A DNA stretch of 64,000 nt, taken from the NCBI RefSeq assembly GCF_038502225.1, contig NC_091346.1, forward strand, positions 10,887,362 to 10,951,361, written 5' to 3'. The notes under the pieces are model-generated. The model did not search any database. It was not told the origin of the DNA and was given only the letters and a program-made list of their open reading frames with translations. This document shows positions 21,101 to 33,942 of the stretch, in pieces. The stretch is from Cherax quadricarinatus (lineage: Eukaryota; Arthropoda; Malacostraca; Decapoda; Parastacidae). A program made the translations under genes and the position numbers. Numbering within the stretch: position 1 is the stretch's first letter; each line of letters begins with the position of its first letter.

Positions 21101-24100
21101 AGCAAGGACGTACAAGCACCACCAGTTGTATCTTCCAGCAAGCACCTACAAGCACCACCAGTTGTATCTTCCAGCAAGGACGTACAAGCACCACCAGTTG
21201 TATCTTCCAGCAAGCACCTACAAGCACCACCAGTTGTATCTTCCAGCAAGCACCTACAAGCACCACCAGTTGTATCTTCCAGCAAGGACGTACAAGCACC
21301 ACCAGTTGTATCTTCCAGCAAGCACCTACAAGCACCACCAGTTGTATCTTCCAGCAAGCACCTACAAGCACCACCAGTTGTATCTTCCAGCAAGGACGTA
21401 CAAGCACCACCAGTTGTATCTTCCAGCAAGCACCTACAAGCACCACCAGTTGTATCTTCCAGCAAGGACGTACAAGCACCACCAGTTGTATCTTCCAGCA
21501 AGCACCTACAAGCACCACCAGTTGTATCTTCCAGCAAGGACGTACAAGCACCACCAGTTGTATCTTCCAGCAAGCACCTACAAGCACCACCAGTTGTATC
21601 TTCCAGCAAGCACCTACAAGCACCACCAGTTGTATCTTCCAGCAAGCACCTACAAGCACCACCAGTTGCATCATTCAGCAAGCACCTACAAGCACCACCA
21701 GTTGTATCTTCCAGCAAGCACCTACAAGCACCACCAGTTGTATCTTCCAGCAAGCACCTACAAGCACCACCAGTTGTATCTTCCAGCAAGCACCTACAAG
21801 CACCACCAGTTGTATCTTCCAGCAAGGACGTACAAGCACCACCAGTTGTATCTTCCAGCAAGCACCTACAAGCACCACCAGTTGTATCTTCCAGCAAGCA
21901 CCTACAAGCACCACCAGTTGTATCTTCCAGCAAGGACGTACAAGCACCACCAGTTGTATCTTCCAGCAAGCACCTACAAGCACCACCAGTTATCTTCCAG
22001 CAAGGACGTACAAGCACCACCAGTTGTATCTTCCAGCAAGCACCTACAAGCACCACCAGTTGTATGTTCCAGCAAGGACGTACAAGCACCACCAGTTGTA
22101 TCTTCCAGCAAGCACCTACAAGCACCACCAGTTGTATCTTCCAGCAAGCACCTACAAGCACCACCAGTTGTATCTTCCAGCAAGCACCTACAAGCACCAC
22201 CAGTTGTATCTTCCAGCAAGGACGTACAAGCACCACCAGTTGTATCTTCCAGCAAGCACCTACAAGCACCACCAGTTGTATCTTCCAGCAAGGACGTACA
22301 AGCACCACCAGTTGTATCTTCCAGCAAGCACCTACAAGCACCACCAGTTGTATCTTCCAGCAAGCACCTACAAGCACCACCAGTTGTATCTTCCAGCAAG
22401 CACCTACAAGCACCACCAGTTGTATCTTCCAGCAAGGACGTACAAGCACCACCAGTTGTATCTTCCAGCAAGCACCTACAAGCACCACCAGTTGTATCTT
22501 CCAGCAAGGACGTACAAGCACCACCAGTTGTATCTTCCAGCAAGCACCTACAAGCACCACCAGTTGTATCTTCCAGCAAGCACCTACAAGCACCACCAGT
22601 TGTATCTTCCAGCAAGGACGTACAAGCACCACCAGTTGTATCTTCCAGCAAGCACCTACAAGCACCACCAGTTGTATCTTCCAGCAAGCACCTACAAGCA
22701 CCACCAGTTGTATCTTCCAGCAAGCACCTACAAGCACCACCAGTTGTATCTTCCAGCAAGGACGTACAAGCACCACCAGTTGTATCTTCCAGCAAGCACC
22801 TACAAGCACCACCAGTTGTATCTTCCAGCAAGCACCTACAAGCACCACCAGTTGTATCTTCCAGCAAGCACCTACAAGCACCACCAGTTGTATCTTCCAG
22901 CAAGGACGTACAAGCACCACCAGTTGTATCTTCCAGCAAGCACCTACAAGCACCACCAGTTGTATCTTCCAGCAAGCACCTACAAGCACCACCAGTTGTA
23001 TCTTCCAGCAAGCACCTACAAGCACCACCAGTTGTATCTTCCAGCAAGGACGTACAAGCACCACCAGTTGTATCTTCCAGCAAGCACCTACAAGCACCAC
23101 CAGTTGTATCTTCCAGCAAGGACGTACAAGCACCACCAGTTGTATCTTCCAGCAAGCACCTACAAGCACCACCAGTTGTATCTTCCAGCAAGCACCTACA
23201 AGCACCACCAGTTGTATCTTCCAGCAAGCACCTACAAGCACCACCAGTTGTATCTTCCAGCAAGCACCTACAAGCACCACCAGTTGTATCTTCCAGCAAG
23301 CACCTACAAGCACCACCAGTTGTATCTTCCAGCAAGCACCTACAAGCACCACCAGTTGTATCTTCCAGCAAGCACCTACAAGCACCACCAGTTGTATCTT
23401 CCAGCAAGCACCTACAAGCACCACCAGTTGTATCTTCCAGCAAGCACCTACAAGCACCACCAGTTGTATCTTCCAGCAAGGACGTACAAGCACCACCAGT
23501 TGTATCTTCCAGCAAGCACCTACAAGCACCGCCAGTTGTATCTTCCAGCACCTACAAGCACCACCAGTTGTATCTTCCAGCAAGCACCTACAAGCACCAC
23601 CAGTTGTATCTTCCAGCAAGGACGTACAAGCACCACCAGTTGTATCTTCCAGCAAGCACCTACAAGCACCACCAGTTGTATCTTCCAGCAAGCACCTACA
23701 AGCACCACCAGTTGTATCTTCCAGCAAGCACCTACAAGCACCACCAGTTGTATCTTCCAGCAAGGACGTACAAGCACCACCAGTTGTATCTTCCAGCAAG
23801 CACCTACAAGCACCACCAGTTGTATCTTCCAGCAAGCACCTACAAGCACCACCAGTTGTATCTTCCAGCAAGCACCTACAAGCACCACCAGTTGTATCTT
23901 CCAGCAAGCACCTACAAGCACCACCAGTTGTATCTTCCAGCAAGCACCTACAAGCACCACCAGTTGTATCTTCCAGCAAGCACCTACAAGCACCACCAGT
24001 TGTATCTTCCAGCAAGCACCTACAAGCACCACCAGTTGTATCTTCCAGCAAGCACCTACAAGCACCACCAGTTGTATCTTCCAGCAAGGACGTACAAGCA

Positions 24101-27100
24101 CCACCAGTTGTATCTTCCAGCAAGCACCTACAAGCACCACCAGTTGTATCTTCCAGCAAGCACCTACAAGCACCACCAGTTGTATCTTCCAGCAAGCACC
24201 TACAAGCACCACCAGTTGTATCTTCCAGCAAGGACGTACAAGCACCACCAGTTGTATCTTCCAGCAAGCACCTACAAGCACCACCAGTTGTATCTTCCAG
24301 CAAGCACCTACAAGCACCACCAGTTGTATCTTCCAGCAAGCACCTACAAGCACCACCAGTTGTATCTTCCAGCAAGGACGTACAAGCACCACCAGTTGTA
24401 TCTTCCAGCAAGCACCTACAAGCACCACCAGTTGTATCTTCCAGCAAGCACCTACAAGCACCACCAGTTGTATCTTCCAGCAAGCACCTACAAGCACCAC
24501 CAGTTGTATCTTCCAGCAAGCACCTACAAGCACCACCAGTTGTATCTTCCAGCAAGCACCTACAAGCACCACCAGTTGTATCTTCCAGCAAGCACCTACA
24601 AGCACCACCAGTTGTATCTTCCAGCAAGCACCTACAAGCACCACCAGTTGTATCTTCCAGCAAGCACCTACAAGCACCACCAGTTGTATCTTCCAGCAAG
24701 CACCTACAAGCACCACCAGTTGTATCTTCCAGCAAGGACGTACAAGCACCACCAGTTGTATCTTCCAGCAAGCACCTACAAGCACCACCAGTTGTATCTT
24801 CCAGCAAGCACCTACAAGCACCACCAGTTGTATCTTCCAGCAAGGACGTACAAGCACCACCAGTTGTATCTTCCAGCAAGCACCTACAAGCACCACCAGT
24901 TGTATCTTCCAGCAAGCACCTACAAGCACCACCAGTTGTATCTTCCAGCAAGCACCTACAAGCACCACCAGTTGTATCCTTCCGCAAGCACCTACAAGCA
25001 CCACCAGTTGTATCTTCCAGCAAGCACCTACAAGCACCACCAGTTGTATCTTCCAGCAAGGACGTACAAGCACCACCAGTTGTATCTTCCAGCAAGCACC
25101 TACAAGCACCACCAGTTGTATCTTCCAGCAAGCACCTACAAGCACCACCAGTTGTATCTTCCAGCAAGCACCTACAAGCACCACCAGTTGTATCTTCCAG
25201 CAAGCACCTACAAGCACCACCAGTTGTATCTTCCAGCAAGCACCTACAAGCACCACCAGTTGTATCTTCCAGCAAGCACCTACAAGCACCACCAGTTGTA
25301 TCTTCCAGCAAGCACCTACAAGCACCACCAGTTGTATCTTCCAGCAAGCACCTACAAGCACCACCAGTTGTATCTTCCAGCAAGCACCTACAAGCACCAC
25401 CAGTTGTATCTTCCAGCAAGGACGTACAAGCACCACCAGTTGTATCTTCCAGCAAGCACCTACAAGCACCACCAGTTGTATCTTCCAGCAAGCACCTACA
25501 AGCACCACCAGTTGTATCTTCCAGCAAGCACCTACAAGCACCACCAGTTGTATCTTCCAGCAAGGACGTACAAGCACCACCAGTTGTATCTTCCAGCAAG
25601 CACCTACAAGCACCACCAGTTGTATCTTCCAGCAAGCACCTACAAGCACCACCAGTTGTATCTTCCAGCAAGCACCTACAAGCACCACCAGTTGTATCTT
25701 CCAGCAAGGACGTACAAGCACCACCAGTTGTATCTTCCAGCAAGCACCTACAAGCACCACCAGTTGTATCTTCCAGCAAGCACCTACAAGCACCACCAGT
25801 TGTATCTTCCAGCAAGCACCTACAAGCACCACCAGTTGTATCTTCCAGCAAGCACCTACAAGCACCACCAGTTGTATCTTCCAGCAAGCACCTACAAGCA
25901 CCACCAGTTGTATCTTCCAGCAAGCACCTACAAGCACCACCAGTTGTATCTTCCAGCAAGCACCTACAAGCACCACCAGTTGTATCTTCCAGCAAGCACC
26001 TACAAGCACCACCAGTTGTATCTTCCAGCAAGCACCTACAAGCACCACCAGTTGTATCTTCCAGCAAGGACGTACAAGCACCACCAGTTGTATCTTCCAG
26101 CAAGCACCTACAAGCACCACCAGTTGTATCTTCCAGCAAGCACCTACAAGCACCACCAGTTGTATCTTCCAGCAAGCACCTACAAGCACCACCAGTTGTA
26201 TCTTCCAGCAAGCACCTACAAGCACCACCAGTTGTATCTTCCAGCAAGCACCTACAAGCACCACCAGTTGTATCTTCCAGCAAGGACGTACAAGCACCAC
26301 CAGTTGTATCTTCCAGCAAGCACCTACAAGCACCACCAGTTGTATCTTCCAGCAAGCACCTACAAGCACCACCAGTTGTATCTTCCAGCAAGCACCTACA
26401 AGCACCACCAGTTGTATCTTCCAGCAAGCACCTACAAGCACCACCAGTTGTATCTTCCAGCAAGCACCTACAAGCACCACCAGTTGTATCTTCCAGCAAG
26501 CACCTACAAGCACCACCAGTTGTATCTTCCAGCAAGCACCTACAAGCACCACCAGTTGTATCTTCCAGCAAGCACCTACAAGCACCACCAGTTGTATCTT
26601 CCAGCAAGCACCTACAAGCACCACCAGTTGTATCTTCCAGCAAGGACGTACAAGCACCACCAGTTGTATCTTCCAGCAAGCACCTACAAGCACCACCAGT
26701 TGTATCTTCCAGCAAGCACCTACAAGCACCACCAGTTGTATCTTCCAGCAAGCACCTACAAGCACCACCAGTTGTATCTTCCAGCAAGCACCTACAAGCA
26801 CCACCAGTTGTATCTTCCAGCAAGCACCTACAAGCACCACCAGTTGTATCTTCCAGCAAGCACCTACAAGCACCACCAGTTGTATCTTCCAGCAAGCACC
26901 TACAAGCACCACCAGTTGTATCTTCCAGCAAGGACGTACAAGCACCACCAGTTGTATCTTCCAGCAAGCACCTACAAGCACCACCAGTTGTATCTTCCAG
27001 CAAGCACCTACAAGCACCACCAGTTGTATCTTCCAGCAAGCACCTACAAGCACCACCAGTTGTATCTTCCAGCAAGCACCTACAAGCACCACCAGTTGTA

Positions 27101-27452
27101 TCTTCCAGCAAGCACCTACAAGCACCACCAGTTGTATCTTCCAGCAAGCACCTACAAGCACCACCAGTTGTATCTTCCAGCAAGGACCTACAAGCACCAC
27201 CAGTTGTATCTTCCAGCAAGCACCTACAAGCACCACCAGTTGTATCTTCCAGCAAGCACCTACAAGCACCACCAGTTGTATCTTCCAGCAAGCACCTACA
27301 AGCACCACCAGTTGTATCTTCCAGCAAGCACCTACAAGCACCACCAGTTGTATCTTCCAGCAAGCACCTACAAGCACCACCAGTTGTATCTTCCAGCAAG
27401 CACCTACAAGCACCACCAGTTGTATCTTCCAGCAAGCACCTACAAACATTCA
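18160..27452. repeat. 36-bp satellite array, about 250 units
   Basis: The monomer is CACCACCAGTTGTATCTTCC followed by AGCAAGCACCTACAAG. Units are diverged at the left edge (18160-19600) and nearly identical from about 19600 to the sharp right edge near 27447. A second monomer type with GGACG in place of CACCT is interspersed in a higher-order pattern. Because 36 is divisible by 3 and the monomer has a stop in only one of six frames, five frames stay open for thousands of bases (for example 18303-27500 plus and 27453-19555 minus). I do not treat these as genes. Confidence 0.97.
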
Positions 27453-27607
27453 CCTACAACTTCCCTCAAAATACAATATTATAATTTTCTTCATAAGTAA
27501 ATCCTAGACATAAATCAAAATAAAAAATGGTTTGCCAGTGACGAACACGACTCACCTTCCCAAGACGGAAGATGACGCCAGGTGGGCTAGAGTAACCAGG
27601 AGCTGGA

Positions 27608-29612
27608 GCCCAGGAAGAGCTGGTACCCATGTAGAGCTGGGACCCATGGAGAGCTGGGACCCATGGAGAGCTGGGACCCATGTAGAGCTGGGTCCCATGG
27701 AGAGCTGGGACCCATGGAGAGCTGGGACCCATGGAGAGCTGGGACCCATGGAGAGCTGGGACCCATGGAGAGCTGGGACCCATGGAGAGCTGGGACCCAT
27801 GGAGAGCTGGGACCCATGGAGAGCTGGGACCCATGGAGAGCTGGGACCCATGGAGAGCTGGGACCCATGGAGAGCTGGGACCCATGGAGAGCTGGGACGC
27901 ATGGAGAGCTGGGACCCATGGAGAGCTGGGACCCATGGAGAGCTGGGACCCATGGAGAGCTGGGACCCATGGAGAGCTGGGACCCATGGAGAGCTGGGAC
28001 GCATGGAGAGCTGGGACCCATGTAGAGCTGGGACCCATGGAGAGCTGGGTCCCATGGAGAGCTGGGACCCATGGAGAGCTGGGACCCATGGAGAGCTGGG
28101 ACCCATGGAGAGCTGGGACCCATGGAGAGCTGGGACCCATGGAGAGCTGGGACCCATGGAGAGCTGGGACCCATGGAGAGCTGGGACGCATGGAGAGCTG
28201 GGACCCATGTAGAGCTGGGACCCATGGAGAGCTGGGTCCCATGGAGAGCTGGGACCCATGGAGAGCTGGGACCCATGGAGAGCTGGGACCCATGGAGAGC
28301 TGGGACCCATGGAGAGCTGGGACCCATGGAGAGCTGGGACCCATGGAGAGCTGGGACGCATGGAGAGCTGGGACCCATGTAGAGCTGGGACCCATGGAGA
28401 GCTGGGTCCCATGGAGAGCTGGGACCCATGGAGAGCTGGGACCCATGGAGAGCTGGGACCCATGGAGAGCTGGGACCCATGGAGAGCTGGGACCCATGGA
28501 GAGCTGGGACCCATGGAGAGCTGGGACCCATGGAGAGCTGGGACCCATGGAGAGCTGGGACCCATGTAGAGCTGGGACCCATGGAGAGCTGGGTCCCATG
28601 GAGAGCTGGGACCCATGGAGAGCTGGGACCCATGGAGAGCTGGGACCCATGGAGAGCTGGGACCCATGGAGAGCTGGGACCCATGGAGAGCTGGGACCCA
28701 TGGAGAGCTGGGACGCATGGAGAGCTGGGACCCATGTAGAGCTGGGACCCATGGAGAGCTGGGACCCATGGAGAGCTGGGACCCATGGAGAGCTGGGACC
28801 CATGGAGAGCTGGGACCCATGGAGAGCTGGGACCCATGGAGAGCTGGGACCCATGGAGAGCTGGGACCCATGGAGAGCTGGGACCCATGGAGAGCTGGGT
28901 CCCATGGAGAGCTGGGACCCATGGAGAGCTGGGACGCATGGAGAGCTGGGACCCATGTAGAGCTGGGATCCATGCAGAGCTGGGACCCATGGAGAGCTGG
29001 GACCCATGGAGAGCTGGGACCCATGGAGAGCTGGGACCCATGGAGAGCTGGGACCCATGGAGAGCTGGGTCCCATGGAGAGCTGGGACCCATGGAGAGCT
29101 GGGACGCATGGAGAGCTGGGACCCATGTAGAGCTGGGATCCATGCAGAGCTGGGACCCATGCAGAGCTGGGACCCATGGAGAGCTGGGACCCATGGAGAG
29201 CTGGGACCCATGGAGAGCTGGGACCCATGGAGAGCTGGGACCCATGGAGAGCTGGGAGCCATGGAGAGCTGGGAGCCATGGAGAGCTGGGACCCATGGAG
29301 AGCTGGGACGCATGGAGAGCTGGGACCCATGCAGAGCTGGGACCCATGCAGAGCTGGGACCCATGCAGAGCTGGGACCCATGCAGAGCTGGGACCCATGT
29401 AGAGCTGGAACCCATTGAGAGCTGGAACCCATGGAGAGCTGGAACCCATGGAGAGCTGGGACCCATGGAGAGCTGGGACCCATGGAGAGCTGGGACCCAT
29501 GGAGAGCTGGGACCCATGGAGAGTTGGGACCCATGGAGAGCTGGGACCCATGGAGAGCTGGGACCCATGGAGAACATGGACCCATGGAGAGCATGGACCC
29601 ATGTAGAGCTGG
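27608..29612. repeat. 17-bp satellite array, about 118 units
   Basis: The monomer is GGACCCATGGAGAGCTG. Since 17 is not a multiple of 3, each frame cycles through a 17-residue repeat (ESWDPWRAGTHGELGPM on plus). Variant monomers (GACGC, ATGTAG, GGGTCCC) recur together at multiples of 17 bp, mostly 170-221 bp, giving a higher-order structure. No gene is claimed. Confidence 0.97.
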
Positions 29613-29756
29613 AGCCCGACTGATGCTGGAGGCAAAGTGGTGCTGGAGACGTTGATGCTACTACCAATGCACTTGTTATCAGTACTTAATCAATACACTT
29701 TTGTTTAATAATTTATCAAAACATTTTATATCACACTATTGTGTGATGTTGACTGA

Positions 29757-31520
29757 CAACACTCGCCCTGAACCCTCCCTTCGCCCAACACTCGCCCTGA
29801 ACCCTCCCTTCGCCCAACACTCGCTCTGAACCCTCCCTTCGCCCAACCCTCGCCCTCAACCCTCCCTTCGCCCAACCCTCGCCCTCAACCCTCCCTTCGC
29901 CCAACCCTCGCCCTCAACCCTCCCTTCGCCCAACACTCGCCCTCAACCCTCCCTTCGCCCAACCCTCGCCCTCAACCCTCCCTTCGCCCAACCCTCGCCC
30001 TCAACCCTCCCTTCGCCCAACCCTCGCCCTCAACCCTCCCTTCGCCCAACCCTCGCCCTCAACCCTCCCTTCGCCCAACCCTCGCCCTCAACCCTCCCTT
30101 CGCCCAACCCTCGCCCTCAACCCTCCCTTCGCCCAACCCTCGCCCTCAACCCTCCCTTCGCCCAACCCTCGCCCTCAACCCTCCCTTCGCCCAACCCTCG
30201 CCCTCAACCCTCCCTTCGCCCAACCCTCGCCCTCAACCCTCCCTTCGCCCAACCCTCGCCCTCAACCCTCCCTTCGCCCAACCCTCGCCCTCAACCCTCC
30301 CTTCGCCCAACCCTCGCCCTCTACCATCCGTTCGCACTACCCTCGCCCTCAACCCTCCCTTCGCCCAACCCTCGCCCTCAACCCTCCCTTCGCCCAACCC
30401 TCGCCCTCAACCCTCCCGTCGCCCAACCCACGCCCGCAACCCGCCCGTCTCCCAACCCTCGCCCTCAACCCTCCCTTCGCCCAACCCTCGCCCTCAACCC
30501 TCCCTTCGCCCAACCCTCGCCCTCAACCCTCCCTTCGCCCAACCCTCGCCCTCAACCCTCCCTTCGCCCAACCCTCGCCCTCAACCCTCCCTTCGCCCAA
30601 CCCTCGCCCTCAACCCTCCCTTCGCCCAACACTCGCCCTCAACCCTCCCTTCGCCCAACACTCGCCCTCAACCCTCCCTTCGCCCAACACTCGCCCTCAA
30701 CCCTCCCTTCGCCCAACACTCGCCCTCAACCCTCCCTTCGCCCAACACTCGCCCTCAACCCTCCCTTCGCCCAACACTCGCCCTCAACCCTCCCTTCGCC
30801 CAACACTCGCCCTCAACCCTCCCTTCGCCCAACACTCGCCCTCAACCCTCCCTTCGCCCAACACTCGCCCTCAACCCTCCCTTCGCCCAACACTCGCCCT
30901 CAACCCTCCCTTCGCCCAACACTCGCCCTCAACCCTCCCATCGCCCAACACTCGCCCTCAACCCTCCCATCGCCCAACACTCGCCCTCAACCCTCCCTTC
31001 GCCCAACACTCGCCCTCAACCCTCCCTTCGCCCAACACTCGCCCTCAACCCTCCCTTCGCCCAACACTCGCCCTCAACCCTCCCTTCGCCCAACACTCGC
31101 CCTCAACCCTCCCTTCGCCCAACACTCGCCCTCAACCCTCCCTTCGCCCAACACTCGCCCTCAACCCTCCCTTCGCCCAACACTCTCCCTCAACTCTCCC
31201 TTCTCCCAACACTCGCCCTCAACTCTCCCTTCACCCAACACTCGCCCTCAACCCTCCCTTCACCCAACACTCGCCCTCAACCCTCTCTTCACCCAACACT
31301 CGCCCTCAACTCTCCCTTCGCCCAACACTCGCCCTCAACTCTCCCTTCACCCAACACTCGCCCTCAACTCTCCCTTCACCCAACACTCGCCCTCAACCCT
31401 CCCTTCACCCAACACTCGCCCTCAACCCTCTCTTCACCCAACACTCGCCCTCAACTCTCCCTTCACCCAACGCTCGCCCTCAACCCTCCCTTCACCCAAC
31501 ACTCGCCCTCAACCCCCCCC
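29757..31520. repeat. 29-bp C-rich satellite array, about 61 units
   Basis: The monomer is AACCCTCGCCCTC followed by AACCCTCCCTTCGCCC. There is a block with AACCCTCG (about 29840-30620), one with AACACTCG (about 30627-31180), and a right edge with TCACCC variants. The plus strand is nearly free of G apart from TCGCC. The cluster of odd changes at 30320-30450 may be consensus error. The minus strand has GGGCGAAGGGAGGGTTGAGGG in each unit. Confidence 0.97.
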
Positions 31521-32110
31521 CCTCCTTTCCCAGTTACCATCCACCTGCCCTCAACACTTCATTCACAAACACTTGCCCTCAACATTCCCTTCACCAACAC
31601 TCGTGTCATTTCCAATGTTTAACGACACTCGCGACAACGACTTTCTAGCAAAACTCGGTGACAGCATTTCTTATCAAGTATTGAGTAAAACAGTTATCAA
31701 CAATGTGGTTCTCATCGCTTGCTCTCACTCTTGTTATTACTTATCCACGTTTTAGTTATCAATACTTCTGTTATTAACGTTCGTCTCATTAATACTTTTA
31801 TCAGCACTTTGCAACACTTTGCAGCACTTTGCAGCACTTTGCAGCACTTTGCAGCACTTTTATCAACACTTTTATCAACACTTTTATCAACACTTATCAA
31901 CACTTATGTTATTAACGTTCGCGTTAATACTTTTGTTATCAATACTTCTGTTATCAACACTATTATCAACATTTTTGTTATTAACGTTCGTGTTATTAAT
32001 ACTATTGTTTTCAGTTTTTTCAATAGCGCTTTTTATGAACACTCGCTATGAACACTTATGAATATTTATAATCATCACTGATGAAAGTGTTCACTTTTTG
32101 ATTAAGTGTT
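31521..32110. repeat. degenerate edge of the C-rich array and short TTATCAACACTTT-type repeats
   Basis: After 31520 the C-rich motif fades. Around 31800-31960 are five GCAGCACTTT decamers and repeated TTATCAACACTTT units. No gene is apparent. Confidence 0.6.
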
Positions 32111-32387
32111 CACTTGCTATGATTAAGTTTAAATCCTGTCTACTACACGAGGGTCATTAAGGCTGCCTGTCACTAGTTCAACACCTGTCCAGGAGGCAGT
32201 CATCACTATTATAGCAATTAAATTATGTATAGTGAGAGACAGAGATACTTCCCGGTGTGTATACACTGATATACACCTCACAGTATAGGCAAGGAAAGAT
32301 GTATACATATCCTGGTGTGTATATCTCTGTTGGTTAGTTGATGTGGCGCCAGACACACTGAAGACACTGAGGACATCCCTTACAGAG

Positions 32388-32770
32388 CTCTGAAGCTGGT
32401 CATGAACCACAGGACTGAGATCTGAAGCTGGTCATGAGCCACAGGACTGAGATCTGAAGCTGGTCATGAACCACAGGACTGAGATCTGAAGCTGGTCATG
32501 AGCCACAGGACTGAGATCTGAAGCTGGTCATGAACCACAGGACTGAGATCTGAAGCTGGTCATGAACCACAGGACTGAGATCTGAAGCTGGTCATGAGCC
32601 ACAGGACTGAGATCTGAAGCTGGTCATGAACCACAGGACTGAGATCTGAAGCTGGTCATGAACCACAAGACTGAGCTCTGAAGCTGATCATGAACCACAG
32701 GACTGAGATCTGAAGCTGATCATGAACCACAGGACTGAGATCTGAAGCTGATCATGAACCACAGGACTGA
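32388..32770. repeat. 32-bp tandem repeat, about 12 units
   Basis: The monomer is GAGATCTGAAGCTGGTCATG followed by AACCACAGGACT, with a few point differences between units (GAGCC, GATCATG). Confidence 0.95.
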
Positions 32771-33239
32771 GTCGAGACCTCAACCTCAGCCTGAAACTTG
32801 TCGCTAGTTATTATTATTAATCAAGCTTATATATACTATTTGGTATTCTTGTATTCATGACGCATAACCAAAGAATAACACGCAACATTATTCATGTCTG
32901 ATGAGTTTGTCATTTGTTGAATATTAATATGCTCAACGAGCAAATAATTCAATGTCTTCCAACTAATGGAGTTGGTGTTTCTCCAACGAGCCTTAAACAG
33001 ACATTTTAGACTTTTCAAGTGAGAACCTCGGTTCTGTTTACCGTTCACGCGTTGAGACCTTTTATAGCCTTTATCTCGCGTTTCATTTATTCGGGTTGTG
33101 GTATTTATAAATGGTTATTGACAGAGGACAATTTAACATAACTAACCTAACGTAACCTATCATAAATAACGTTAACAGATAAATTTATTGCAGACCATGA
33201 GTAAGAAATCCATATGGAATTTACGAGGATGTCTCATGG

Positions 33240-33306
33240 TGTTTTAGATGGTCACGTTCACTGTCTAAGATGGTCACGTTCACTGTCTTAGATGGTCACG
33301 TTCAGT
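33240..33306. repeat. 23-bp tandem repeat, about 3 units
   Basis: Monomer AGATGGTCACGTTCACTGTC plus TTA. The interval 32771-33880 otherwise has no supported gene. Confidence 0.85.
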
Positions 33307-33639
33307 GGGAGGGAAACTAGAGGATAATGATGAACTCTGGGCGGCGGAGGAACTTGGACCATCCATAATGATAGAAGAGACATTTTGTTCAGTTATACGT
33401 AGACTGACAAATTTTCTTTTGAATCTCCATTGGTAAAACTCGTCTGTGCTGGACACGTCCATATATATATTAACACTGGAAGCTTTGTCAGCGGTAACTA
33501 TGTTAAACATAAACATAGGTAAGAATATATGTCAATTCTTCCTCAGTGAGCTCTTGGTTATCATTTACCTTCAGATTCAACACCGATACTCATAAATACA
33601 CAAGTCCCAGCCGCAGTTATTCTCGTCAGCTCATAATAG

Positions 33640-33810
33640 GGGTGAAACATCTCCATTTATACCCTTCAGCCCGCTCATTCAACATGCATATCTATTTATA
33701 CCGTTCATAGTACACTTTGTGCAACCGTACCCAGTTATACCCTTCAACCAGTACCTTCTACGAGCATTCATAGTTGTTCCCTTCACCTGCCTCTTCATGC
33801 ATCCTCAACA
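33640..33810. repeat. diverged 36-mer satellite remnants
   Basis: Units such as CAGTTATACCCTTCAACCAG then TACCTTCTACGAGCATT resemble the diverged left edge of the main 36-bp array (18200-18420, AGTTATACCCTTCAACACGC). They lie 6 kb beyond the right end of that array. Confidence 0.6.
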
Positions 33811-33876
33811 CTTTATCTAGAAACATTACTATGTAAATATTTTTTATGGTTCATTGAAACAAAGAACATTGACAAC

Positions 33877-33879
<3 letters not shown>

Positions 33880-33940
<61 letters not shown>
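33880..33940. repeat. (CA)n microsatellite
   Basis: About 30 CA units, directly abutting the 5' truncation point of LINE-A. Confidence 0.97.

Positions 33941-33942
<2 letters not shown>

Noticed and set aside
18160..27452. Regular short repeats as a possible CRISPR array
   Set aside because: No unique spacers, head-to-tail identical units, and a eukaryotic context.
18303..27507. Very long open frames (up to 3065 codons) on both strands
   Set aside because: They follow from a 36-bp repeat with almost no stops; several frames and both strands are open at once and the peptide is purely periodic.
27466..29667. Long frames of 680-733 codons across the 17-bp repeat
   Set aside because: Tandem-repeat artefact; every frame on both strands gives the same 17-residue cycle.
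33128..33165. AACCTAACGTAACCT-type string as interstitial telomere (arthropod TTAGG)
   Set aside because: Only two or three imperfect units; too short to support.
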